Source of the DNA: Carboxydocella thermautotrophica
GTDB lineage: Bacteria > Bacillota > GCA-003054495 > Carboxydocellales > Carboxydocellaceae
DNA: 64,000 nucleotides
NCBI GenBank assembly: GCA_003054495.1
Contig: CP028514.1
Span: 2,000,001 to 2,064,000 of the forward strand
Reading direction: 5' to 3'
The translations under genes and the position numbers were made by a program. Shown here piece after piece: positions 26,284 through 33,648 of this stretch (position 1 is the stretch's first letter; every line of letters begins with the position of its first letter). The notes below the pieces were generated by a model that worked only from the letters and a program-made list of their open reading frames with translations, searched no databases and had not been told where the DNA came from.

Positions 26284-27178
26284 TGTTTTTCACCTGCTGG
26301 GCTAATTTTCGAATAACCTCATAATCCTGATCATTGCCAGGCTCAAACCTTTCAATCTGTAATCTGCGTAAAATTGCCTGTCCGTCCTGGCGTTGATGCA
26401 AATTCAACATGATTTCAGCAATTCTTTCTTTCAATTTCGCATCAAGCCCTGGCCGGGCCACCAGTGGTGGCATCCCGGCCGCTGGAGAAACATTGATAAT
26501 GCTGGTATTGGCCCTGATACTCCTGTCCTTGGCTGCCATATATTCATAGATTAGCCCATCTACTGCTGCGCCGTCTACCAAGCCCTGAGCCACTGCTTTG
26601 ATGGCATTATCATGGCTGCCCATAAAATAGGTTTCAGCAAAAAATCGTGCGGGATCAGTATGTTGTTGTCGTAAAAGTGCCAATGGATAAAAATACCCTG
26701 TAAAGGACATAGGATCGGTAAAAGCAAAACGCTTATCTTTTAGGTCTGAAAAACTGTTTATATTCCCATCTTTTCTTACTATAATATACCCCTGGTAAGT
26801 ATTTTTGCCATTTATTCTGGGAACCGCCAGTAACTCCAATCCGAATTCTTTCTTTCCCATTACATAGGCATAAGAGCAGATAAATGCAATATCAACCTGT
26901 TTATCTCTTAGTAAATCATTAACTTCCTTATAGGAAGCCTTCTGGATAAACACTACCGGCATCCCCAGTTCCCGGCCTAGTTCTTCAATCATTTCCTGAT
27001 AAAGAAAATAGGTTTCCCGGGGCGAAGTCATAGAAGAGACCGCCACTCGCAATGCGGTTGTCTCCCTTTTTTCCTGAGGAACAGGCTCCAGTACATCCCA
27101 GCGAACTCGGGGCAAGTCTGTTCCACAGCCGCTCAGGAAAAGTATCAAAACAATTATACTTAGAAAATATTTTTTCAT
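26273..27178 (-). CDS. PhnD-family periplasmic-binding sensor lipoprotein
   Basis: ATG 27178 follows GGGTGAT at six bases and gives 301 residues. The signal peptide ends in a lipobox, LSGC, with Cys18. The rest has the PhnD/phosphonate-binding type fold (TTALRVAVSSMTSPRE, KQVDIAFICSYAYVMG, FTDPMSFTGYF, MGSHDNAIKAVAQG). There is no ABC permease or ATPase beside it; instead it overlaps the histidine kinase gene. It is therefore probably the ligand-binding part of a three-component sensor. Cys101 lies at the ligand loop; AioX, an arsenite sensor of the same family, also uses a cysteine. Confidence 0.8.
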   Translation of the reverse strand: MKKYFLSIIVLILFLSGCGTDLPRVRWDVLEPVPQEKRETTALRVAVSSMTSPRETYFLYQEMIEELGRELGMPVVFIQKASYKEVNDLLRDKQVDIAFICSYAYVMGKKEFGLELLAVPRINGKNTYQGYIIVRKDGNINSFSDLKDKRFAFTDPMSFTGYFYPLALLRQQHTDPARFFAETYFMGSHDNAIKAVAQGLVDGAAVDGLIYEYMAAKDRSIRANTSIINVSPAAGMPPLVARPGLDAKLKERIAEIMLNLHQRQDGQAILRRLQIERFEPGNDQDYEVIRKLAQQVKNNGY

Positions 27179-27242
27179 AATATCACCCAGTATTAAGTAT
27201 AACATTTTTAGAACCGGAATGGAGATACCAAATGATAGCAGA

Positions 27243-27271
27243 GCAGGAGGAGTCCAACCGCCTCCTCCTGC
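27243..27271 (-). promoter_or_regulatory. Strong stem-loop between cytochrome and sensor genes
   Basis: GCAGGAGGAG pairs perfectly with CTCCTCCTGC around nine bases, just after the 16-heme cytochrome stop. The following TCTGCTATC is a poor T tract. It may be a weak terminator or a 3'-end stabiliser that gives the cytochrome mRNA higher abundance than the sensor genes. Confidence 0.55.
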
Positions 27272-27280
27272 AATAGTACA

Positions 27281-28501
27281 TTAGTCATGACATTTAGCAC
27301 AATAAGACTGGAGATTATGGCAGGTGCGGCAATCATTCAGTCGACTGAATGCAACCCCACCATGGGTCCCTATCCAGCTCTGGTCATGAGGATTGGTTTT
27401 CTGATGACAGCTGTTACAGAAACGGTTATTGATGGGTTGAGCTGAGCCCTGGTGACAAAGGGTACAGTTAGCACCTGTAGCCCGACTGGCCTGGGCATGC
27501 TGGACTGGTAGCCAGTTACCTGGATGGGGATTGGTTTTCTGGTGACAGCTACTGCAAAAGTCCGGTTTGGCCCAGCTGGCACCCGGGTTAACCGGGTTTT
27601 GCGAAGAATGGCAGAAAGCACACTGCTGGGTCGTTTTCAACCCCTGGCCATGAGTTTGCTGCCAGTTCTGCGGATGAGGCATGGTCAAACCATGACAGCT
27701 CTGACAGGAAACAGCTTTTTTGGTTCCGGCTGTGACGGTGGCCTCATGGCATTTGAGACAATCGGCAGCATTGCCGGTCTGTTTAACCTGAGCAGTATGC
27801 TGGGCCAGCCAGCCCTGGGGGTGGGGCATTGTTACCCGGTGACACTGAGCGCACAGCTGATTTTCTACACCTTTCTGGTGACAGTCCAGACAGGCCTTCT
27901 GATTGGCCAGGTAGGCTCTGCCGTGTTCAACTGCCCAGGTCTGCTGAGTGTGAGTCGCCGGTTTCAGTTGTTTCCTATCCTGGTGGCACTGACTGCAGTT
28001 ATCCACCGGCGCTTTGCCCTGACCTTTTGACTTATGACACTCCAGACAATCTTTCATTTTCAGCGGCTTGGGCTGTCCATGTACCAGTTTGGCATGACAG
28101 GTCGTGCAATCAAGCTTTGCCTTTTGCATATGGGTCTGATGGTCGAAACTGATACCAGGCAGTTTTTTCAACTGCTGCGGCCATTTATCGTGACAGGCCT
28201 GGCAGCGGGCTGAAGGGACATCTTCCCGGGGATTGGCGTCTAATTGCATCACTGTTATCGCCAGTTCCCTGAGACCATTGATTTTGGCCTTAGCTAGCCC
28301 AAGCGCGCCCGGGTCGGTATGACAGTCATAACAATGCACCTGCTGGTGCGTGGATAGCTTCCAGGAATCGTAGTATTTATCCATGATATGACAATTGTTG
28401 CAGAAATCAGTCTGCCCGGTATAATAAACCGCACCGCCTGTAAAAATCACTATACCTACCAGCAAAAAGAGAACCATCAATAGCAACCGTTTATTGTGCA
28501 T
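27281..28501 (-). CDS. 16-heme c-type cytochrome with NapC-like membrane anchor
   Basis: The 406-residue protein contains sixteen CxxCH heme c motifs, the first at Cys34 (FCNNCH) and the last CAKCH at the C-terminus. An uncleaved-looking helix at about 5-28 and the following CNNCHIMDKYYDSWKLSTHQ resemble the start of NapC/NirT quinol-oxidising cytochromes. The C-terminal half repeats a module of a heme motif followed by [MN]PHxxxW four times (RVTMPHPQGW, GLTMPHPQNW, QKTNPHPGNW, QKTNPHDQSW). It likely passes electrons from menaquinol to the molybdenum enzyme or outward through the wall. It lies 29 bp after the 4-heme gene. Confidence 0.9.
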   Translation of the reverse strand: MHNKRLLLMVLFLLVGIVIFTGGAVYYTGQTDFCNNCHIMDKYYDSWKLSTHQQVHCYDCHTDPGALGLAKAKINGLRELAITVMQLDANPREDVPSARCQACHDKWPQQLKKLPGISFDHQTHMQKAKLDCTTCHAKLVHGQPKPLKMKDCLECHKSKGQGKAPVDNCSQCHQDRKQLKPATHTQQTWAVEHGRAYLANQKACLDCHQKGVENQLCAQCHRVTMPHPQGWLAQHTAQVKQTGNAADCLKCHEATVTAGTKKAVSCQSCHGLTMPHPQNWQQTHGQGLKTTQQCAFCHSSQNPVNPGASWAKPDFCSSCHQKTNPHPGNWLPVQHAQASRATGANCTLCHQGSAQPINNRFCNSCHQKTNPHDQSWIGTHGGVAFSRLNDCRTCHNLQSYCAKCHD

Positions 28502-28530
28502 TTAGCATCCCCTCCCTTGAGCCCGGGGCG

Positions 28531-28947
28531 CTATTGAGCGCCCCGTTTAGCCCAGGAGTGACACTGGGCACAGCTGAGTTTGTCGGTGTATTTCTGTACA
28601 TTCTGATGCTTGGTGGCCCAGGACTGGGGTTTTACCTTTTTCGCATGACAGGAGGCACAGAAGTTGGTGTTGCCATGGCATTTCAGACAGCTATTCGCCC
28701 CCTGTTTGACCACAGTGCTGCCGTGTTTGGCCAGGAAACTGGCACTATGGGGACCTTTGCCTTGAGCTTTGCTGGTACTGGTAGTGCTCTTGCTGGTTGT
28801 AGCGGTTTTGGCCGGGCTGGGAGTGTGACAGGCCAGACAGTTGCCACCCCGGCTGGGCCGCGCATCTGCCACATTGTCCTGCTGATAAATAGTTACGAAA
28901 GCCGCCAGGAGCAGTCCAAAGAGTACGATGGAAATCCACTTTTTCAT
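28531..28947 (-). CDS. Small tetraheme c-type cytochrome
   Basis: At 138 residues it has an N-terminal membrane/signal helix (about 5-22) and four heme motifs: CLACH, CLKCH, CASCH and CAQCH. A Thr/Ser/Lys-rich linker (about 45-65) lies between the first heme and the rest. The segment KPQSWATKHQ resembles the repeat module of the 16-heme neighbour, suggesting common origin. It lies between the molybdopterin subunit and the 16-heme cytochrome, so it is a good candidate for the electron shuttle between them. Confidence 0.88.
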   Translation of the reverse strand: MKKWISIVLFGLLLAAFVTIYQQDNVADARPSRGGNCLACHTPSPAKTATTSKSTTSTSKAQGKGPHSASFLAKHGSTVVKQGANSCLKCHGNTNFCASCHAKKVKPQSWATKHQNVQKYTDKLSCAQCHSWAKRGAQ

Positions 28948-28963
28948 GTCACAACCCCCCTTC

Positions 28964-31900
28964 TTAAACCTTGACCAGTTTGACTCTGGTGTCGTAGAAT
29001 ACCGCAGAGCCTCCGGCGAGGTCGCTGATACAGGTATTGTTAATTACCGGGTCCAACCTCATGGCGGCATTGCCATGGACACCCTGACGGCGGCGGCTGT
29101 CGCCCTTGATTACTTTACCATCAACGGTGACATCCTGTGAGCCGTAGGACCAGTGGCCCCAGCCCAGACTGAAGGCGATAACTCCATCGCGGATGCCTTC
29201 CGTTACTTTGACTTTACCGATCATCTCTTTCTTCTGGCCGTTTTTCAGGTCCCAGACCCCGCTGGTATTGGAAGCGGATACGATCTTGACCCGATCCCCC
29301 GTTTTCAGGCCATAGCGGTAGGCATCCCTGGGATTAACCCAGATATAGTTTTCGCTTTCTACCGCCAGGTTCCAGTAGTTGCTGGCTGTCCGGCTCTTGG
29401 TATGGAGAATATCCTTGTAGGTGATCAGGGTAAGATTATATCCTTCACTGAGATCATTGATCGGCCGACCCAGCGCATCGGCATATGGTCGGATATACTG
29501 GGGTAACCCTGGGAAGGCTTTCCCTGTCATGGAGTTCTTGGTCTTGTATGTTTTTTCCTGATAGAGGTTGATCTGCTTGCCATATTTGTTTTTTACTTTC
29601 TCGCCATCATAGGCTTTCTCGAAGTCCTGATACAAACCGCCCCGGTTCAGCAGATAAATAATGCGCTTGAACCAGCTTTCTCCCACCAGGGCCTGCCAGC
29701 GCTGCGGGTCAAAAACTTCTTTGGGCAGATGCTTACGGGCAGCATAGAAGACAGCGATTTCTTCAGCACTGGCTTCAGGTACAGTTTCCTTGCCGGTAGC
29801 ATCATCGCCGAAAGCTAAATTGGCCAGCATAGGAATATACATATCATCCTGGTGTTTTAGGTGGCGCCCCGGCCCAAAGGCATCGGTGCCAAAACCGGGC
29901 AGCTTCATCTCTTCAGCGATGGCCAGCAGTACCGTTTCCAGTGAAATGGGCATGGTCTGACCATACACAGTCACTTTTTCCGTCAGGGGGGCAATTGCCG
30001 GCTGTCTGACAGGCTGTACTTTCTGGGCCACATTGGGATGGGAGCCGTGGAATTCCCAGCGCTCCAGATAAGTCAGATCCGGGAAGATATAGTCGGCATA
30101 CATAGAGCTTTCCCCGACAACAATATCGAAGGCCACATATAAAGGCAGCTTGTTAACATCCGACAGTACTTCGATGTTCTTATGCCCACCTGGCAGTGAG
30201 TAAACCGGTGAACCCATATACTGGAACAACACCTTCACCGGATAGGGGTAGGCGTCACCGATTGATGGAATGATTTCCTGATAGACATCCGAGGCCAGGG
30301 TATACCAGTGCCGCTTGGCCGGATAGCCATTGAATATGGTGGTATTTTCATATTTCACATTGTGCCTGATGCTGCTAATACCAAAGTTGGCGATTTTGCC
30401 AGGGTTCTTGGTCATGTCAAAGGGTTTGCCAGTCTTGGTCCCATCATAGTTATAGGTGGAAGCCTTAATCATGCCGCCCTTCCAGTCAAAGTTACCGATC
30501 AGCAGGTTGAGGGACATCCACACTCCAACATTATAGAAACCATTGGTGTGCTGGGAAACACCCCGATGAACATCGGCAGCTGCTTTTTTACCGTGAGAGG
30601 TGAATTCCCGGGCCAGGGCGATCAGGTCTTCCGGCTCCAGTCCGCAAATATCGGCCCACTCATCAATGGTCTTGCTGAGAGCGTGATCCTTCAGAAGTCG
30701 GAAGGAGCTCTTGACGGTAATGCCATTGATTGTGGTCTCCACATCCAGCTCGCCCTCGACCGCCTCGGCAGTGCTGTTGGGATCAACGGCTACCGGCTGC
30801 CCATCCTTCCAGACTACCAGAGGATCCAGTTCATAGTCATAGGTGGTGCCGCTGATGGTCTCGCTCTTGCTGATCTTGGGCAGACCGATCTCGGAGCCCC
30901 GCAGGAATTCCGTCGGCTTGCCATCCACTATTTTCACCAGCCAGCTGGCATTGGACCAGGTCGGTTCCCCATCTGCCGTGGCTGCCGCTTTGTTGGCATT
31001 GGCCAGGTATCTGGCATCATACTTGTTGTTGCTGATAATCCAGTTGATCATAGCAAGGGCAACAGCTGCTTCGGTACCCGGTTTGTTGGGCAGCCATTTC
31101 CAGGCTTTGCTGGCAGCTTTATTGTAACGCGGGTCGACAACGGCAATTTTCAAGCGGCCGCTTTCCAATCCTTCGGTGATTTTCGGCACCCGCTGGGCTG
31201 GACCGTAGTTGGCCTCAAAGGGTGATGCCCCAACAAACAGGATGAACTCCGAGTTGGGTGTATCAGCCTGCCAGTAAAACTTGTCCCCACCGGTCCAGTC
31301 AACTTTGCCTTTTTTGCTATCAAAGGCATACTGTTCGCTCATGGCCTTGCCGGTAAAGTAGAGGGAACCCTGACAGACAGTGGTATGGCCATGGGTGTTG
31401 ATGGAGCCCAGACCGTCATTGGTGAAACGCTTGATAAATTCACTGCGCCCCCCTTTGAGTCGGCCCCAGGCAAAAACGAACTGGTTGTTTTTGGGCCCCA
31501 GATCCGGGTGAGCTGGATCGATCAGCTTATCCAGCTGGTCAGCCCATTTACTCTGGAACTCGGCCAGAGTCATCTTCTTGTTCCAGAGGTTCTCCACATC
31601 AGCAGCCATCGCTTTCGCCACCTGCGGGTCGCGCAGGGCCCAGACATCCATCAATCCCGGAACTACCCGGTTTTCTTCTCCCGGTACACTGGCGAACAGT
31701 TTACCGCCATAGACGATTTCCTTGATCGCCTGGGAGAAGGGAATAGAAACCCACTTGTTGCTGCCCCGCTTGCCGGCCCGCTTGAGTACCCGGCGGATCC
31801 GATAGGGGTCGTAGACAGTTTGAATACCAGACTGACCCTTGGGACAGATAGCCCCGTCGATTTTAGCTGCCTCTTTAATATCGGTAGCATATTTGATGCT

Positions 31901-32164
31901 GGGATACATGGTCCAGGGGCTGTAGGGATTGCCATCGATTTTAACTGCCTGACCATTGAGCAGCTTGACCTTGATGCCACAGCCGGTATTGCATTGCAAG
32001 CAGACGGAGTAAATCATATTTTCCGGATTATCCAGCGGATATTTGTCCTGTGGTTTTCCCGTAGCTGCTACGGCCTCCGTCAACGGCTCCGCTTGTCCGG
32101 CCAGGACCGCTACCCCACCAAGCAGAGCAGAAGTTTTCAGGAAATCTCTTCTGTTTATATCCAT
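28964..32164 (-). CDS. Tat-exported molybdopterin oxidoreductase, catalytic subunit (TtrA/SrdA-like)
   Basis: This 1066-residue DMSO reductase-family subunit opens with a twin-arginine signal, NRRDFLKTSALLGG. A [4Fe-4S] site follows with Cys55, Cys58, Cys62 and Cys107 (CLQCNTGC ... ICPKGQ). The probable Mo/W ligand is Cys264 in HTTVCQGS. A molydopterin-dinucleotide binding domain ends the protein (WVNPRDAYRYGLKTGDRVKI, ending near 1060). Length and Tat export match tetrathionate- and selenate-reductase type enzymes (TtrA, SrdA) more than the shorter ArrA or NapA. The substrate cannot be read from the sequence. The ferredoxin subunit is upstream; no NrfD-type membrane subunit is encoded. Confidence 0.85.
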   Translation of the reverse strand: MDINRRDFLKTSALLGGVAVLAGQAEPLTEAVAATGKPQDKYPLDNPENMIYSVCLQCNTGCGIKVKLLNGQAVKIDGNPYSPWTMYPSIKYATDIKEAAKIDGAICPKGQSGIQTVYDPYRIRRVLKRAGKRGSNKWVSIPFSQAIKEIVYGGKLFASVPGEENRVVPGLMDVWALRDPQVAKAMAADVENLWNKKMTLAEFQSKWADQLDKLIDPAHPDLGPKNNQFVFAWGRLKGGRSEFIKRFTNDGLGSINTHGHTTVCQGSLYFTGKAMSEQYAFDSKKGKVDWTGGDKFYWQADTPNSEFILFVGASPFEANYGPAQRVPKITEGLESGRLKIAVVDPRYNKAASKAWKWLPNKPGTEAAVALAMINWIISNNKYDARYLANANKAAATADGEPTWSNASWLVKIVDGKPTEFLRGSEIGLPKISKSETISGTTYDYELDPLVVWKDGQPVAVDPNSTAEAVEGELDVETTINGITVKSSFRLLKDHALSKTIDEWADICGLEPEDLIALAREFTSHGKKAAADVHRGVSQHTNGFYNVGVWMSLNLLIGNFDWKGGMIKASTYNYDGTKTGKPFDMTKNPGKIANFGISSIRHNVKYENTTIFNGYPAKRHWYTLASDVYQEIIPSIGDAYPYPVKVLFQYMGSPVYSLPGGHKNIEVLSDVNKLPLYVAFDIVVGESSMYADYIFPDLTYLERWEFHGSHPNVAQKVQPVRQPAIAPLTEKVTVYGQTMPISLETVLLAIAEEMKLPGFGTDAFGPGRHLKHQDDMYIPMLANLAFGDDATGKETVPEASAEEIAVFYAARKHLPKEVFDPQRWQALVGESWFKRIIYLLNRGGLYQDFEKAYDGEKVKNKYGKQINLYQEKTYKTKNSMTGKAFPGLPQYIRPYADALGRPINDLSEGYNLTLITYKDILHTKSRTASNYWNLAVESENYIWVNPRDAYRYGLKTGDRVKIVSASNTSGVWDLKNGQKKEMIGKVKVTEGIRDGVIAFSLGWGHWSYGSQDVTVDGKVIKGDSRRRQGVHGNAAMRLDPVINNTCISDLAGGSAVFYDTRVKLVKV

Positions 32165-32179
32165 GTTCGCTTCCCTCCT

Positions 32180-32899
32180 TTACAGCAAATAATAGACGCG
32201 GGGATTTGTTCCTTTATTCTCTAACAGGCGCATATATTTGCGCTGCTTCAGCAGTTTGCTAACAAGAGCATTGGGGTCAGCCAGATCGCCAAAGTAGGTG
32301 GCCCGGCCAACACAGGTGACAGTACAGGCCGGCAATAAGCCCTGGCTTACGCGATGGATGCAAAAGGTGCATTTTCTGGCTCTGCCTTTAGGGGCGGCAA
32401 AGGCGCTGTCCCTTTTCCACTGCTGGTTGTACTCGAAATTGGGCCGTTTTTCATAGCCCTGGACGGCAGGTGTGCCTTCGGTATAGAAACTGCCATCATC
32501 GAGAGCACGGGCAGAATAGGGGCAGGCAGTTACACAGCGGCCACAGCCGATGCATTTTTCATAGTTTACCGCCACCACTTTATCCGCCTGCTTAAAAGTC
32601 GCCCCCACAGGGCAGGCCGGCACACAGGGTGGTTTATCGCAATGCATACAAGGCCTGGGGATAAATTGTTTCTTAACATTGGGAAATACCCCGCTTTCCT
32701 GTTCAAGCACGGGCCGATAGATGACATGGGGCGGAAGCACGTTTTCCGCAATACAGGCGATGGTACAAGCGTGGCAGCCAGCGCATTTTTTTAAATCAAT
32801 TACCATTGCCCACTGCCGCTGACTCAGAGGCCTGGCCAGCGCTCGCTTCACATCTTCCTGCATTATCAGCAGTTTGTCACCGCTTACGCTTGAGCTCAT
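32180..32899 (-). CDS. Four-cluster ferredoxin subunit of the molybdopterin oxidoreductase (TtrB-like)
   Basis: The 239-residue protein has four cysteine clusters typical of the B subunits of DMSO reductase-family enzymes: CAGCHACTIAC, CMHCDKPPCVPAC, CIGCGRCVTACP and CTFCIHR...CTVTC. It lacks its own signal and would be co-exported with the Tat substrate. It relays electrons to the catalytic subunit. It is the first gene of the operon, with GAGGAGGGA before ATG 32899, and precedes the catalytic gene by 15 bp. This B-A order also occurs in srd- and ttr-like operons. Confidence 0.9.
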   Translation of the reverse strand: MSSSVSGDKLLIMQEDVKRALARPLSQRQWAMVIDLKKCAGCHACTIACIAENVLPPHVIYRPVLEQESGVFPNVKKQFIPRPCMHCDKPPCVPACPVGATFKQADKVVAVNYEKCIGCGRCVTACPYSARALDDGSFYTEGTPAVQGYEKRPNFEYNQQWKRDSAFAAPKGRARKCTFCIHRVSQGLLPACTVTCVGRATYFGDLADPNALVSKLLKQRKYMRLLENKGTNPRVYYLL

Positions 32900-32942
32900 A
32901 CTTTTTCCCTCCTCATTGAAAGTGTTTGAGAAAACGATTGCA

Positions 32943-33060
32943 AACTCGGCAAGCTTGCCCTGATTCCATTATAAAAAATAATTGATAATAAAATAATCGG
33001 TATGATACCCTAAAAAAACTGAACAGACCTTAGGGATTTCCCCTATTTTGTATGTATAAT
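32943..33060 (+). promoter_or_regulatory. Divergent control region with nested palindromes
   Basis: Between the oxidoreductase operon (minus) and the HTH gene (plus) there is TATAAT for each direction: 32968-32973 on minus, 33055-33060 on plus, neither with a good -35. Perfect palindromes sit around them: GGCAAGCTTGCC (32948-32959), GGTAT-G-ATACC (32999-33009), and CCCTAA-N16-TTAGGG (33008-33035). The centre of GGTATGATACC is about -43 relative to the minus promoter. This points to activator-controlled divergent transcription; the proteins involved are not known. Confidence 0.6.
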
Positions 33061-33105
33061 TTCATCCTATTTTCAAATATTAATTAAGAGAGGAGGTAGA
33101 TAGTG

Positions 33106-33315
33106 ATGAGAGGAGCCCCCTGGGATACCCAACCTGCCCTCAAGGAGATGTGTGCTGAAACAGGAGTTAATTTGGACCGCCTGCTGGCCGGCATCAAACG
33201 CGGACGCAGTGATGAGGAAATCGCAAGTGAAATGGGTGTGCCCCCGACCACTATTACCCGCTTGCGACGTCACTTTGAAAAATACGGTATTGCATCAGTA
33301 GAAGGGCAAGACTAA
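33106..33315 (+). CDS. Small helix-turn-helix protein
   Basis: ATG 33106 has AGGAGG at nine bases (an overlapping GTG at 33103 is less likely). The 69-residue protein has a clear HTH: RSDEEIASEMGVPPTTITRLRRHFEK at about residues 35-60, preceded by a short helix. It is as small as a DNA-binding domain can be, with no sensor part. It is divergent from the molybdoenzyme operon and probably regulates it or itself, but this is inference from position. A two-way terminator follows. Confidence 0.75.
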   Translation: MRGAPWDTQPALKEMCAETGVNLDRLLAGIKRGRSDEEIASEMGVPPTTITRLRRHFEKYGIASVEGQD

Positions 33316-33339
33316 AGCGGCAGCTCAAGCTGCCGCTTT
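33314..33339. terminator. Bidirectional terminator
   Basis: AAAGCGGCAG pairs with CTGCCGCTTT around six bases. The symmetric A and T flanks let it end both the HTH gene (plus) and the zinc-ribbon gene (minus), whose stops touch the stem on either side. Confidence 0.85.
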
Positions 33340-33552
33340 CTATATGTGCCAGGGCGCATCTACCTGTAATTGTTGCAGGTTGGTCTTGAATTCTTTCGGA
33401 GAAGCACTGGGTACAATCAGCCGATGACCACAGCGCTGACAGACAAACTTCTTGCGTCCGGAAAATTGTTCACGCAAGATTAGAACATTCTCAGTATCTC
33501 TATGCACTGTTCCACAAAATTTACAGGTCAGTCCAAACTTGAAGGCCAGCAT
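33340..33552 (-). CDS. Small zinc-ribbon protein of unknown function
   Basis: The 70-residue protein has two CxxC knuckles, CKFCG at about 10-14 and CQRCG at about 38-42, the pattern of a zinc ribbon. The tail is polar with a Lys/Gln-rich segment. A GAGGTG site lies seven bases before ATG 33552. It is monocistronic between an inverted-repeat control region and a bidirectional terminator. No specific family was recognised. Confidence 0.65.
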   Translation of the reverse strand: MLAFKFGLTCKFCGTVHRDTENVLILREQFSGRKKFVCQRCGHRLIVPSASPKEFKTNLQQLQVDAPWHI

Positions 33553-33561
33553 ATACTCACC

Positions 33562-33611
33562 TCACTTGAGTCTTATCTCACTTTTATTATCTCCCGAGAT
33601 AGCTCAAGTGA
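33562..33611 (-). promoter_or_regulatory. Inverted repeat upstream of the zinc-ribbon gene
   Basis: TCACTTGAG (33562-33570) is repeated inverted as CTCAAGTGA (33603-33611), and between them lies ATCTC-CC-GAGAT (33589-33600). Two nested dyads within 60 bp of the start codon resemble operators or a leader stem-loop. No convincing -10/-35 pair was found. Confidence 0.45.
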
Positions 33612-33648
33612 AAATCAGCAAAATCCCTAGTTTTAATGGGGATTATCC

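Noticed and set aside
30308-31225. 305-codon plus-strand frame
   Set aside because: It is antisense to the molybdopterin subunit, which has clear catalytic motifs.
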